From NCBI GenBank assembly GCA_900319975.1, contig ONQP01000019.1, positions 1 through 52,630 on the forward strand: 52,630 nt of DNA. Direction: 5' to 3'. The notes under the pieces are model-generated. The model was not told the origin of the DNA. It did no database searches and saw nothing but the letters and a program-made list of their open reading frames with translations. Positions 17,170 through 26,788 of the stretch are shown here, one piece after another; the stretch's first letter is position 1, and every line of letters begins with the position of its first letter. Source of the DNA: an uncultured Bacteroidales bacterium (GTDB lineage Bacteria > Bacteroidota > Bacteroidia > Bacteroidales > UBA932). The position numbers were made by a program, and so were the translations under genes.

Positions 17170-18408
17170 ATGGACCTGACAGAAGCTACCTACCACCGGC
17201 TCCTCGAGGAGCTTTACGCCCGCCATCCGAGCGTACAGAACCAAGGCTTCACGACCGGCGCCTACAAGCCGGGACTGGACGGGATGCGGCGCCTGGACGC
17301 CGCCCTGGGCCATCCGGCGCAGCGGCTCCGTGCCGTGCACGTGGCCGGGACCAACGGCAAGGGCTCGGTGAGCTCGATGCTCGCGGCCGCCCTCGCCGGG
17401 GCGGGGCTTCGCGTGGGTCTCTACACCTCGCCGCACCTGGTGGATTTCCGCGAGCGGATCAAGCTCGTGGAGCCCGGCGGCTGGTCGATGATCCCGCGCG
17501 AGGAGGTCTTCCGCTTCCTCACGGAGCGGGAGCGCGACCTGGAGGGTCTCTCTTTCTTCGAAATCACCACCGGCCTGGCCTTCAAGTGGTTCGCCGACAT
17601 TGACGTGGACATCGCCGTGATCGAGGTCGGCCTCGGCGGCCGGCTGGACAGCACCAACATCCTCACGCCCGAGCTCGCCGTCGTGACCAGCATCGGCCTG
17701 GACCACTGCGCCCTGCTGGGCAATACGCGCGGCGCCATCGCCGCCGAGAAGGCGGGCATCTTCAAGCCCGGCGTCCCGGCGCTCTGCGGCGAGCGCGACG
17801 CCGAGACGGAGCCGGTCTTCGAGGCCCGCGCGAGCGTCGTCCCCTGCCCCCTCTTCTTCGCCGAAGATTTCGATGTCGAGCCGTTCAACACCGACCTCAC
17901 CGGCCCCTACCAGGCCGCCAACCTCCGCACGGCCCTCGCCGCGCTGGAGTTGCTCGGCATCGGGGCGGACCGCGAGGCGCTGGCGCACACCGCCGCCCGC
18001 ACCGGCCTGCGCGGCCGCTGGGAGCGCCTCTGCGCCGACCCCGAGGTCATCTGCGACATCGGCCACAACCCGCCGGCGCTGGCGATCAACTTCCGGCGCC
18101 TGCGCGAGAGCGGCCGTCCCCTGCTGATCGTGTATGGCATCATGGCCGACAAGGACCTGGATGCCATCCGCCCCCTGATGCCGCCCGACGCGCACTACTT
18201 CCTCGTAGCGCCCCGGGGCGAGCGAGCCCTCCCCGTCGCGGCCCTCGCCGCCCGGATGGACGGCTTCCGCTGCACCGTCTGCAGCAGCGTGCAAGACGGT
18301 GTGAATCAAGCTCTTGACGAAGCAAAGACCACCCCCGGATGCCTCGTCTATATCGGTGGCAGCAATTTTGTTGTAGCGGAAGCCATCGACATGTTTGAAC
18401 CTTTATAA
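17170..18408 (+). CDS. folC: Bifunctional folylpolyglutamate synthase/dihydrofolate synthase
   Basis: The 412-residue Mur-ligase-type enzyme adds glutamate to dihydropteroate and to folates in the cytoplasm. It has the P-loop GTNGKGSVSS (residues 60-69), the YTSPHLVDFRERI folate-binding stretch, the acidic VGLGGRLDSTN motif and the C-terminal CDIGHNPPA domain start. The ATG at 17170 is preferred to an upstream TTG-type codon at 17152 because that one overlaps the promoter box. The alpha-2-macroglobulin gene follows after only 10 bases. Confidence 0.95.
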   Translation: MDLTEATYHRLLEELYARHPSVQNQGFTTGAYKPGLDGMRRLDAALGHPAQRLRAVHVAGTNGKGSVSSMLAAALAGAGLRVGLYTSPHLVDFRERIKLVEPGGWSMIPREEVFRFLTERERDLEGLSFFEITTGLAFKWFADIDVDIAVIEVGLGGRLDSTNILTPELAVVTSIGLDHCALLGNTRGAIAAEKAGIFKPGVPALCGERDAETEPVFEARASVVPCPLFFAEDFDVEPFNTDLTGPYQAANLRTALAALELLGIGADREALAHTAARTGLRGRWERLCADPEVICDIGHNPPALAINFRRLRESGRPLLIVYGIMADKDLDAIRPLMPPDAHYFLVAPRGERALPVAALAARMDGFRCTVCSSVQDGVNQALDEAKTTPGCLVYIGGSNFVVAEAIDMFEPL

Positions 18409-18418
18409 AACACGCACT

Positions 18419-21400
18419 ATGAGAGCGATCCGTTTGATAACACTAGCACTTCTGACCGTAATGAACCTACCCCACAACGCTTTCGCCCAGGACAAGGACG
18501 GCCACATCCTGACCCGCCTTTGGGCCGACTACGAAAAGGCCGAGCAAGCCGACCGTCCCCAGGACCAGGTCCGCATCCTCGAGCAGATCAAGAAAGAAGC
18601 CACGGACAAACACCTGCCGTGGGATTTCTACGAAGCCTGCACCGAGTATGTCGATGTCCGGGAGGATATCAACTGGAAAGACCGGGCCGAAGTCCGCAGG
18701 CAGGCGACGGAAGAGATCGACCGCTTCGGCGAGCCGATTGTCTACTTCTTTTACCGGCTGGACGAGGATTATGCCTATGAAGAAGAGTACACGCCCCAGG
18801 AAGAGCGCCTGCCGGGACTCCTGGCATACGTGCAGGAGCACAAGGAGCAGATGGAGCGCGCGTGCAACCGGCAATTCCTTGAGCGGATCTTCTGGCTGCA
18901 CAACCTGCCTTATCACAAGGCACTGCTGCCCCTCATCAAGAACGACTACGAATACGCGCTGTGGAGCCTTCTGAGCGTAAGCCCGGACGTCGACTGGGCC
19001 CGGCAGATTGCCGGCCTCTTCCCGCCACAGGGCTACCCCCTCGACGCCTTCATCGCGTTCACCCTCCTCCAGGAGGATGACGCCACCGCCGACGCGGCGT
19101 ATGAAAAATATGTCGCCGACCATGCCGGACAGGCGGTCGCCCTGATGGCCCGCGACTGGCTGCTGGACCGCCGCTTCATCGAACTCAACCGCAAGGATGC
19201 ATCTCAGGAGGAATACCTCCGCCTCTCAGAAGACTGCAAGGCGCTGCAGGCCGACCGCAAGAAGTTCTCCGGCAACGAAAAGCTCATCGCCGATTGCTGC
19301 ACCCGGGCAGGCAGGATCTTCAGCCAGCTGAACGAGAAGGAAATCTTTGCAAGAATCAAAAAGGGCACCGTCACCATCCGGTTGCGCAACCTCCCCCAGG
19401 TCCGCGTCACCCTCGCCAGGGAAGGCGACGACAAGAAGAAACCGGTCTTCGAGCGGACGATCGCCAACACGCGCCACAGTTTCTATGTCCATGACACGCT
19501 CGTCTTCGACCTGCCGGTCATCGACGACGGCGCATATGTCCTCTACTGCGAAGAGGACGTGGCCACCTGCCGGACGGAATACACCAAGAACACGCTCTCC
19601 ATCGCCCTCAAGCGCGACCATGACGGCTTCGGCGCCTATGTAGCCGACTACATCACCGGCAAGCCCGTGTCCCGCTGCGACATCCTGCTCCTGCGCGACG
19701 GCAAGCAGGTCGACGAGATCAAGGACCTGCCGATCGACGGATTCACCTACCTGCCGGAGCGTTTCGCCACCCAGCTGGAGAAGGACAAGCGGCATCACTA
19801 CACCGTCCAGGCCACCCTGCAGGAAAACGGCCGGAAGCGTTCTTCGAGAGAGGAAAGCATCTATTCCGTCGAGCAGGAGCCGCTCAGCACCGACAACCCC
19901 GCCCGGCACCACGCCACGATCCTGACCGACCGCAGCGCGTTCACGCCCGGCGAGACCGTCCAGTTCAAGGTCCTGCTCTATGAAGGAACCTTCGCATTCG
20001 CGACGCGCCCGGAAGGCATCCGGCTGCACGCCACGCTCACCGACCCGTCCGGCAAGCTGGTCGGCGAGACGGACCTCGTCACGGGCGAATTCGGCTCCGC
20101 CGCCGGTTCCTTCGTGCTCAAGAAGGCCGAGCGCGGCGGCATGTACACCATCGCCGTCCAGGAGTCCGGAGACCATATCGCCAGCACCCGCGTCCGGGTC
20201 GACGAATTCGTCCTGCCGACCTTCGACCTCACCTGGGAGCCGGACCCGCGCTTCTATTTCCCGCAGGACACCGTCACGGTCCGGGGCAACATCAAGAGCT
20301 ATTCCGGGCACAACCTCGGCACGGCCAAAGCCACGTTCGAGGCCAATGAATACGGGGTGTCGCTGGCCAGCGGCCCGCTGGAGATTTCCGACTCAGGCGA
20401 CTTCGAGGCCCGTTTCGTCATACCCAAAAACGACGACCGCTCCTATTATGGCAACATTTCCTTCCGCGTCACCGTCGTCGACGGCACGGGCGAGACGCTG
20501 TCGTTCACGAAGACGGTTCCCATCAAAAGATATCTGTCTCTCTCCATCGATATCCGCAACAGGGCCAAGGGACGCGTCCACATGGTCTCCGAGAGCGGCA
20601 ACGTCCTCGTTGGAGAAAACGTCCTCCGGGTCTGTTTCCAATCCGGCAGCTCGGGACTGGGTCATCCGACCCTGAAGATCTCCTACAAAGTCATGCGAGG
20701 CGTATCGACGGTCCTTTCCGGCGAGGCGCCTGTCGACCAGCCCGTCGACCTGTCCCTGGCCGGCCTCCCTTCAGGCCTGTATACCGTAGAAGCCATCGCC
20801 ACGGCCAGGAGTGACGGCGGCAAAGAATACACGGAGACGGTTAGGCGGTCGTTCCTCAAGTGTTCCGACACCGACAAGGTGCTGGATGCGGATGTCAGCT
20901 GCTTCTTCAAGGAGCTGCCGGACGACGGCAAGGGCATCGCGCTGCAGATCGGCACCACCACCGGCCCCGCCTGGGTGGTGGTGGAACTCTACGGCAACGG
21001 CGACCGCCTGCTAGAGAAGCGCATGGTCCGGCTCGCCGGCATCCGCGGCCAGGCCGGCTCGCTGGAGACGGTCCGCTTCGAGCGCAAGCCCGGCTATCCC
21101 GAAGCGTTGACGCTCGAAGTCTTCTGGTTCCGCGACGCGAAGAGCTTCGCTTATACCGTTTCCTCCTACAAGGCCCCCGCGGCCTTCCAGCTCCCGCTCA
21201 GCTTCAGCCGCTTCCTGGACACGACGCTGCCGCACACGGACTACAGCTTCACGATCCGCACCGGCGCCGGCACGGAAGTCGCCGCCACCGTCTTCGACAA
21301 GAGCACGGAGACCATCCAGCCCAATGTCTGGAGCACCGTCTCGCCCTTGACGCGGAACCTTCCCCGGACCATCTATTTCTTATGCCCGGGAGATGAACGC

Positions 21401-23650
21401 GACTTCGGATACTATGAAGTCGAAACGAAAGTCCGGGGCGTGGCAGCCACGGCGGCGAGGAACGCCGTCAGCGACGTCGCTTACGAATCGTATGACGACG
21501 AGCTGGGCGAGACGGTCGTGATCGGCTACGGCACCATGCGGAAATCCGACCTGACCGGGTCGGTCACGACGGTGATCGACGCCCCTGTCCGGGCGAATTT
21601 CGCCAACACGGTCGCCTGGGAGCCGTTCCTGCGCGCCGACGACAACGGCGAGGTGACCTTCCGCTTCACCACCGCCGACAAGCTCTCGACCTATTACGTG
21701 CAGCTCTTCGCGCACGACAAGGCCTTCCACAACGCCACGCTCCGCCAGGAGATGGTCATCACCCTGCCGGTCAAGGTAGCCATCGTGCAGCCGCAATACC
21801 TCTATGAGGGCGACCGCTACGTGGCGCGCGTGAGCGTGGCCAACAGCCTGGACAAGCCCGTCTCCGGCCGCATCAACGTCTGCTTCCTCGACGGCAAGGA
21901 CCACAAGACCGCGCCGCTCATCTCCGAGGAGGAGCAGGCGGTCACGGTGCCGGCCGGCGGCAGCGCCGACTTCAGCTGCGCCATCTCCGCGCCGGCCGTC
22001 GCCGACCTGGGCCTGCTGGTCAGCTTCGTCGCCGACGAGGCGGACTACGGCTCCGACGCCGTGTTCGTGACGCTGCCGGTCAAGCCGGCGGTGCAGACGA
22101 TCACCGAGGCGCACTCCGCCCTGATGCTCTCCTGGATGGACCGCGAAGCGATCCTCACCGCCCTGCGCGGCCAGTTCGTCAACGTACCTGGCAGCGCGGC
22201 CAGCCTGCGCGAGATCTCCATCCTCGACATGATCCGGGAGGCCATCCCGGAGAAGGCCGTGCCGACCAGCGACAACCTGGTGTCCCAGTCCGAGGCCCTC
22301 TTCGCCAACTGCCTGATCGACAAACTGCCCGATTCGCCGGGCTCCACCGCCACGCCGGAACAGCGCGCGGAAATGTGCGCCAAGATCCTGGCCTGCCGCA
22401 ACGAAGACGGCGGCTTCGGCTGGTTCCCCGAGATGCGCTCGTCGCCGCTGCTGACCAGCGTGCTGCTCGAGCGGCTCGCCGCGATGGGCGACGCCTGCCC
22501 GCAGCAGCTCGCCGACGCCATCCCCGAAGCAGTCAAATATCTGGATACCACCTATTTCGGCGATCCCGTCAGATCCTTCTGGTACGGCGGCATCAGCATG
22601 GATCAATACCTGCACGTGCGTTCGCTGTTCCCGGAAGTCGCTTTCGCTCCGAAGGCGGAAGCCAAGGTGATGCGTGAATTCAAGAAAGCCGCCAAGGCCT
22701 ACCTCGTGCCGGGTTCGAAGCGCGGCCTCAACGGGCAGGTCTTCGCCAAGGCCCGTCGGATGAAGACGCTCCGCGCCCTGCTGCAGAGCGAGGCCGGCGC
22801 AGCGCTGGCCCGCGACTGGGGTGTCTCGCTCTTCGCCAAGCGCCGCCTCGCCCGCTCGCTGGACAAGGACGTCGCTTCCCTGCTGCAATATGCCGTGCCG
22901 CACCAGAGCGGCGGCACCTACTACCCCAACGCCGTGATGCCGTGGCGCGGCCTGCTCGAGAGCGAGCTCTACGCCCACACGCTGATCTGCAACCTGCTGA
23001 CCGACTGCGGTCACAGCGAGGTCGCGGAGGGCATCCGCCTCTGGACCATGGTCCAGAAGGAGACGCAGCATTGGGCGGACGACGCGGCCTACCTCGAGGC
23101 CATCGACTGCGTGCTGCGCGGCTCGGAAGAGACCCTGCAGACCCGGGTCCTCGCGCTGAGCGCCACCACGACCCTGCCGCTGCGCCAGGTCAAGGCCGCC
23201 GGCAACGGATTCACCGTCTCCCGGACCTACACCCGCGACGGCATTCACATGCTGCAGGACGGTGACACGCTTCACGTCGGCGACCATATTCTGGCGATCT
23301 ACCACATTTGGAACGAGGAGAACCGCAGCTTCGTTCGGCTCAGCGTGCCGCGCCCCGCTGCCTTCCGCCCCGTCGAGCAGCGCTCCGGCCGTTGGGGCGA
23401 CAACATCGGCCGCGTGTTCTATTCTCTGGGCTATGGGAGCTTCCGCCCGCAGGGCTACCGCAGCGTCCTGGCCGACCGCACCGAGTACTGGTACGACGTC
23501 TATCCGGAGGAGAATACTACGATCTCCGAAGAATTTTTCGTCACCCAGGAAGGCACCTTCCAGAGCCCAGTCCCTGAAATTGAATCCCTTTACGCGCCGC
23601 ACTACCGCGCCAACGACGCCGGCCACCCCGCCGTCGTCGTGGCGCCGTAA
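18419..23650 (+). CDS. Alpha-2-macroglobulin-family protein with an embedded SusC-type TonB motif
   Basis: The 1743-residue exported protein starts MRAIRLITLALL with a signal peptide ending AFAQ. It has a helical N-domain, then an MG2 domain near residue 500 (ILTDRSAFTPGETVQFKVLL), an A2M domain near 1060-1100 (WEPFLRADDNGEVTFRFTTA) and a TED-like helical toroid near 1250-1600 (NEDGGFGWFPEMRSSPLL). Bacterial A2Ms are periplasmic protease traps or envelope factors. No CxEQ thioester motif is visible, so it is probably of the non-thioester type. Just ahead of the A2M domain, at residues 1031-1049, is ETVVIGYGTMRKSDLTGSV, which is nearly identical to the TonB box/plug start of SusC receptors. 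It is probably co-transcribed with folC. Confidence 0.9.
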   Translation: MRAIRLITLALLTVMNLPHNAFAQDKDGHILTRLWADYEKAEQADRPQDQVRILEQIKKEATDKHLPWDFYEACTEYVDVREDINWKDRAEVRRQATEEIDRFGEPIVYFFYRLDEDYAYEEEYTPQEERLPGLLAYVQEHKEQMERACNRQFLERIFWLHNLPYHKALLPLIKNDYEYALWSLLSVSPDVDWARQIAGLFPPQGYPLDAFIAFTLLQEDDATADAAYEKYVADHAGQAVALMARDWLLDRRFIELNRKDASQEEYLRLSEDCKALQADRKKFSGNEKLIADCCTRAGRIFSQLNEKEIFARIKKGTVTIRLRNLPQVRVTLAREGDDKKKPVFERTIANTRHSFYVHDTLVFDLPVIDDGAYVLYCEEDVATCRTEYTKNTLSIALKRDHDGFGAYVADYITGKPVSRCDILLLRDGKQVDEIKDLPIDGFTYLPERFATQLEKDKRHHYTVQATLQENGRKRSSREESIYSVEQEPLSTDNPARHHATILTDRSAFTPGETVQFKVLLYEGTFAFATRPEGIRLHATLTDPSGKLVGETDLVTGEFGSAAGSFVLKKAERGGMYTIAVQESGDHIASTRVRVDEFVLPTFDLTWEPDPRFYFPQDTVTVRGNIKSYSGHNLGTAKATFEANEYGVSLASGPLEISDSGDFEARFVIPKNDDRSYYGNISFRVTVVDGTGETLSFTKTVPIKRYLSLSIDIRNRAKGRVHMVSESGNVLVGENVLRVCFQSGSSGLGHPTLKISYKVMRGVSTVLSGEAPVDQPVDLSLAGLPSGLYTVEAIATARSDGGKEYTETVRRSFLKCSDTDKVLDADVSCFFKELPDDGKGIALQIGTTTGPAWVVVELYGNGDRLLEKRMVRLAGIRGQAGSLETVRFERKPGYPEALTLEVFWFRDAKSFAYTVSSYKAPAAFQLPLSFSRFLDTTLPHTDYSFTIRTGAGTEVAATVFDKSTETIQPNVWSTVSPLTRNLPRTIYFLCPGDERDFGYYEVETKVRGVAATAARNAVSDVAYESYDDELGETVVIGYGTMRKSDLTGSVTTVIDAPVRANFANTVAWEPFLRADDNGEVTFRFTTADKLSTYYVQLFAHDKAFHNATLRQEMVITLPVKVAIVQPQYLYEGDRYVARVSVANSLDKPVSGRINVCFLDGKDHKTAPLISEEEQAVTVPAGGSADFSCAISAPAVADLGLLVSFVADEADYGSDAVFVTLPVKPAVQTITEAHSALMLSWMDREAILTALRGQFVNVPGSAASLREISILDMIREAIPEKAVPTSDNLVSQSEALFANCLIDKLPDSPGSTATPEQRAEMCAKILACRNEDGGFGWFPEMRSSPLLTSVLLERLAAMGDACPQQLADAIPEAVKYLDTTYFGDPVRSFWYGGISMDQYLHVRSLFPEVAFAPKAEAKVMREFKKAAKAYLVPGSKRGLNGQVFAKARRMKTLRALLQSEAGAALARDWGVSLFAKRRLARSLDKDVASLLQYAVPHQSGGTYYPNAVMPWRGLLESELYAHTLICNLLTDCGHSEVAEGIRLWTMVQKETQHWADDAAYLEAIDCVLRGSEETLQTRVLALSATTTLPLRQVKAAGNGFTVSRTYTRDGIHMLQDGDTLHVGDHILAIYHIWNEENRSFVRLSVPRPAAFRPVEQRSGRWGDNIGRVFYSLGYGSFRPQGYRSVLADRTEYWYDVYPEENTTISEEFFVTQEGTFQSPVPEIESLYAPHYRANDAGHPAVVVAP

Positions 23651-23702
23651 GGCGCGGTATCATTTTTGCACACGCTCCCGGCAATAAATCTTCTTACAAA
23701 TT

Positions 23703-24227
23703 ATGAGAAAACTCATCTTTATTTGTGCGCTTCTTCTCTCTTGCGCATGCGTGGCTTCCGCCCAGAACAACCGCGCCTTCAAGAAAGGCTACGAGGGCAG
23801 TATCGAACTTGGCAACTATGCCGTCTTCGGAAAGGAAAAGGCCGGCGCCATGATCCAGGCCGCCACGACCCACGGCTATCGCTTCGGCAACGGCATGTTC
23901 TTCGGTGTCGGTATCGGACTCGGTTATGACTTCGACTCGCGTGGGGCTGTGATCCCGGCCTTCCTGGATGCCAAATACAACTTCGTGGATGCCGGCGTCA
24001 GTCCGTTCATTTCCGCCCGGACAGGTCTTCGTATCTGGGAGGACGGGCCCGAGTATGGACGTCAGCCGTTCATCGCCGTTGCCGCCGGTGTCGATGCGGG
24101 ACATCTCTCCGTCAAGCTCGGCTACGACTATGGCGACCGCTACGTGGAGAAGGTCGCTGCGGGCCAGCGTGTCTCGGGATTCATCAAGCCCAGCCAGTTG
24201 TACTGCTCCTTCGCCTTCAAGTTCTAG
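23703..24227 (+). CDS. Small outer-membrane beta-barrel protein
   Basis: The 174-residue product has a signal peptide (MRKLIFICALLL...VASAQ) and alternating aromatic/Gly strands ending LYCSFAFKF with a terminal Phe, as in eight-stranded outer-membrane barrels. A near-consensus CATTTTTG box lies about 40 bases upstream. It is followed by a strong terminator. Function is unknown. Confidence 0.8.
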   Translation: MRKLIFICALLLSCACVASAQNNRAFKKGYEGSIELGNYAVFGKEKAGAMIQAATTHGYRFGNGMFFGVGIGLGYDFDSRGAVIPAFLDAKYNFVDAGVSPFISARTGLRIWEDGPEYGRQPFIAVAAGVDAGHLSVKLGYDYGDRYVEKVAAGQRVSGFIKPSQLYCSFAFKF

Positions 24228-24245
24228 CAGCACGCCTGATACAAG

Positions 24246-24276
24246 AAAAAAGCAGCCCCGACGGGCTGCTTTTTCT
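24246..24276. terminator. Bidirectional intrinsic terminator
   Basis: AAAAA-AGCAGCCC-CGAC-GGGCTGCT-TTTT: an 8-bp perfect stem with A and T tracts, between the convergent barrel-protein gene and the end of the bat operon. Confidence 0.88.
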
Positions 24277-24296
24277 GTTTGATGCGGACCGGAGGG

Positions 24297-25406
24297 TCAG
24301 ATGACCTCCAGCGATTCGGCGGAGAGCCAGCCCTGGCGGCCGTCGGCGAGTTCGATGTTGCGCCAGGCGCCGACGGAGTCGAGGACCTTGACTTTCGTGC
24401 CCTCGTGGAGCACGAAGAGGTCCTTGGCGGAGTCGCGGCCCGGGGCGCTCTGGACCGTGGCGACAGGGCGCGTGACGATAGCGCCGTCGGCCTTGCGGTA
24501 GTCGGAGCGCTGCCAGCAGGCGAAGTCCAGGCATAGCAGCGTGAGCAGCAGGGCCGCGATGCCGGCGATGAAGCCGCCGCGGCGCACCGCCACGCGGCGC
24601 CCGAGCAGGAAGAGCAGCACGCAGACGAGCGTAAGCGCCAGGAACACCAGGAACAGCACGCCCCACGTGTCGGACGGGAGCAGCCAGCAGAGCTTGCGGC
24701 CCCAGGCTTCGAGGAAGAATTCCGGGACGGATTCGATCTTGTCCTGCACCTGCGTCTGGGCGAATGCCAGGTTGTGGCGCGCGTCCGCATAGGAAGGATC
24801 CAGCTTGAGCGCCCGCTCATAGTTGAGGATCGCGTGGGCGAGGTCGTCCTGCTTGAACAGGGCGTCGCCCAGGTTGCAATACAGCTGCGGCGACTCCAGG
24901 CCGAGGGCGCGCAGGTCCGACCAGGCGCGCGCGGCGCCGGCCCAGTCGCCGTCGGAATAGGCGGCGACACCCGCCGTCCACAGCGAGTCGGCGCTGGCGG
25001 CCGGCTGCGCCGCGCCGCGCTGGGCGGGCAGCAGCAGGAGCAGCGCCAGCAGGGCGGCGGCAGCGCCGGAGCCCTTGCGGGGATTTCTCTTCATATGCTC
25101 GTCGATGGCGGAAATGACCGAGACCGCCTGCTCGTAATGGGTATTCATCGCCTCGTGGCCGGCATCCGGCGCGTAGCGAGCGAACTCGCACGCGTCCAGC
25201 AGGCCGGTGAATTCGGCCGCCAGCGCTTCGCCGGCGCCGCTTTCGACCAGCCGGGCCGAAATGTTTTCCTTGCTCATGTCCGCGGCATCCAGGTTGAGCT
25301 TGTCCGAGACGAAGCCCAGCAGGGCGCGGTGCAGCTCCTCATAGAAGGCGGTGTAGAGATTGCCCTTCAGGAAGGCACCCGCCTGGGCGAGCCGCTTGCG
25401 GGCCAT
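24297..25406 (-). CDS. batE: BatE-like TPR/SH3 protein, in frame with the BatD C-terminal domain
   Basis: The frame is open from the BatD cytoplasmic tail (ARKRLAQAGAFLKGNLYTAF, about residues 2-105) straight into BatE without a stop. BatE itself would start at ATG 25094 (MKRNPRKG), giving 265 residues: a hydrophobic leader, a TPR region (SLWTAGVAAYSDGDWAGAAR), two transmembrane helices (VLFLVFLALTLVCVLLFLL and GIAALLLTLLCLDFA) and an SH3-like C-terminus (LHEGTKVKVLDSVGAW). BatE acts with BatA-D in an envelope complex linked to aerotolerance in Bacteroides. Whether BatD-BatE is a natural fusion or whether BatE starts internally is not settled by the sequence. Confidence 0.75.
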   Translation of the reverse strand: MARKRLAQAGAFLKGNLYTAFYEELHRALLGFVSDKLNLDAADMSKENISARLVESGAGEALAAEFTGLLDACEFARYAPDAGHEAMNTHYEQAVSVISAIDEHMKRNPRKGSGAAAALLALLLLLPAQRGAAQPAASADSLWTAGVAAYSDGDWAGAARAWSDLRALGLESPQLYCNLGDALFKQDDLAHAILNYERALKLDPSYADARHNLAFAQTQVQDKIESVPEFFLEAWGRKLCWLLPSDTWGVLFLVFLALTLVCVLLFLLGRRVAVRRGGFIAGIAALLLTLLCLDFACWQRSDYRKADGAIVTRPVATVQSAPGRDSAKDLFVLHEGTKVKVLDSVGAWRNIELADGRQGWLSAESLEVI

Positions 25407-26788
25407 CTTGGTGGCAAGAAATAGCCGACGGACGAGAGCGTGCCCGGGGTGGTGGCGATGAAGCGGATGTCGCTGCCCAGGTCGCGCACGTCCTTGCGGT
25501 TCACGCCGGCGACGAGCTGGCCGCCGGTCGAGGAGCCGGTGTCAGCGCCCTTGCCCACCCGGATCGGGAGCGGCTGGCTGCGCAGGGTCACGTATTTCCG
25601 CGCGGAAAGGTCGAAATAGGTATATTCCACGGGGCCGAGCGTGAATTCGCCGTGGCTGCGCGGAATGAACGGATATTCGAATACCTTGCCGCCGGCCACG
25701 TCGGAAGTCTTGACGTCATAGACCTCGAAATCGGCCGGGAATGAGATCTTCGGGGCCTCCAGCAGCGAGGTGTTGCCGCTGCCCGTGACCGTGACGCGCA
25801 GCGAGGCCGCGTCGTGGGTCAGGAGCGAGTCGCGCGTCAGCGCCGCGCTCATCTTGAACGAGCCCACGCCGCCGCCGAACGAGGCTGGGGCACCGGCCGG
25901 CAGGGCGCTCACGTGGACCGTCACCGGCTGCGTGGTCACCCGTTTGCGGATGGTCTGGTAGTCGTCCTGGAAGAAATCGTCGAAGATGCTGCCCGTCGAG
26001 CGCCGCTGGGTGCGGACGTTGACCAGGCACACCAGCTCGGCGGCGTCGATGGTCAGCTCGCCGGACTTCTGCGGGATGAGGTTCCAGCTGCGGAGCACGG
26101 CGGCGTTGTAGATCTTGTCCCCCACGTTCTCGCGGCGGAACTCGATCTGGCTCGGCGCCTGCACTTCCTGGTTCCAGAAGCCGTTGAACGTCGGGAATTT
26201 GGCATCCTCGAACCCGCCGATGTTGACCCGCTGGTAGAGCTTGAGCGTGGCCGTGACCGGCTCGCCCACCGTCACGCTCCGCTTGCTGAGCGTCAGGCGC
26301 ATGAACAGGTCGTCCGCCGCCACGGTGCCGGTCTGGGCGCTTTCACCGCCCTGCCGGCTCCCCTGCGCGGCCTGGCCGCCGCCCTGGCCCTGCTGGGCCG
26401 CGGCGCCGTCGGTCACCACTTCGACCGTCGCCCGGTTGGAGACGAGTTTCTCGCCCTTGACCGTGGCCTCGGCGGCCGCAAGCTGGAAACGCCCGGTGTT
26501 CTTGGGCAGCAGGATGTAGGTATAGGTGGTCTGCGAGGAATGCGTGCGCTTGCCGTTGATGATGCTGGTAGAGGACGACGTCCCCTTCTGGGGGCCCCAG
26601 ACCAGCTGGAAATCGCTGCCCGGATCCCATTGGAACTCACTCGGGGCATGCTCCCCACTGATGACGAAAGTAACGTTGAACTGTTCGTTCACGCCAACCA
26701 GATTGGGCGCCTGGACCTTGATCGTGGTCTGGGCGGAAGCGGCCAGCACGCTGAAGGCCGCAATGAGGACGAGTACTATCTTGCGCAT
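25367..26788 (-). pseudogene. batD: BatD, truncated by a deletion and frameshift before its membrane helix
   Basis: The N-terminal periplasmic part is intact: signal peptide MRKIVLVLIAAF...ASAQ, VGVNEQFNVTFVISG, LTLSKRSVTVGEPVTATLKLY and DLGSDIRFIA. BatD normally continues with a transmembrane helix and a cytoplasmic helical domain of about 150 residues. Here the frame goes SSVGYFL and then out of frame to a stop at 25367. The cytoplasmic domain reappears in another frame from about 25418 as FLATKMARKRL. The membrane helix is missing altogether, so bases have been lost, not just one base shifted. BatC's stop overlaps this gene's start (TGATG). Confidence 0.8.

Noticed and set aside
18419-23650. 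Thioester-type alpha-2-macroglobulin
   Set aside because: No CxEQ motif is visible in the TED-like region.
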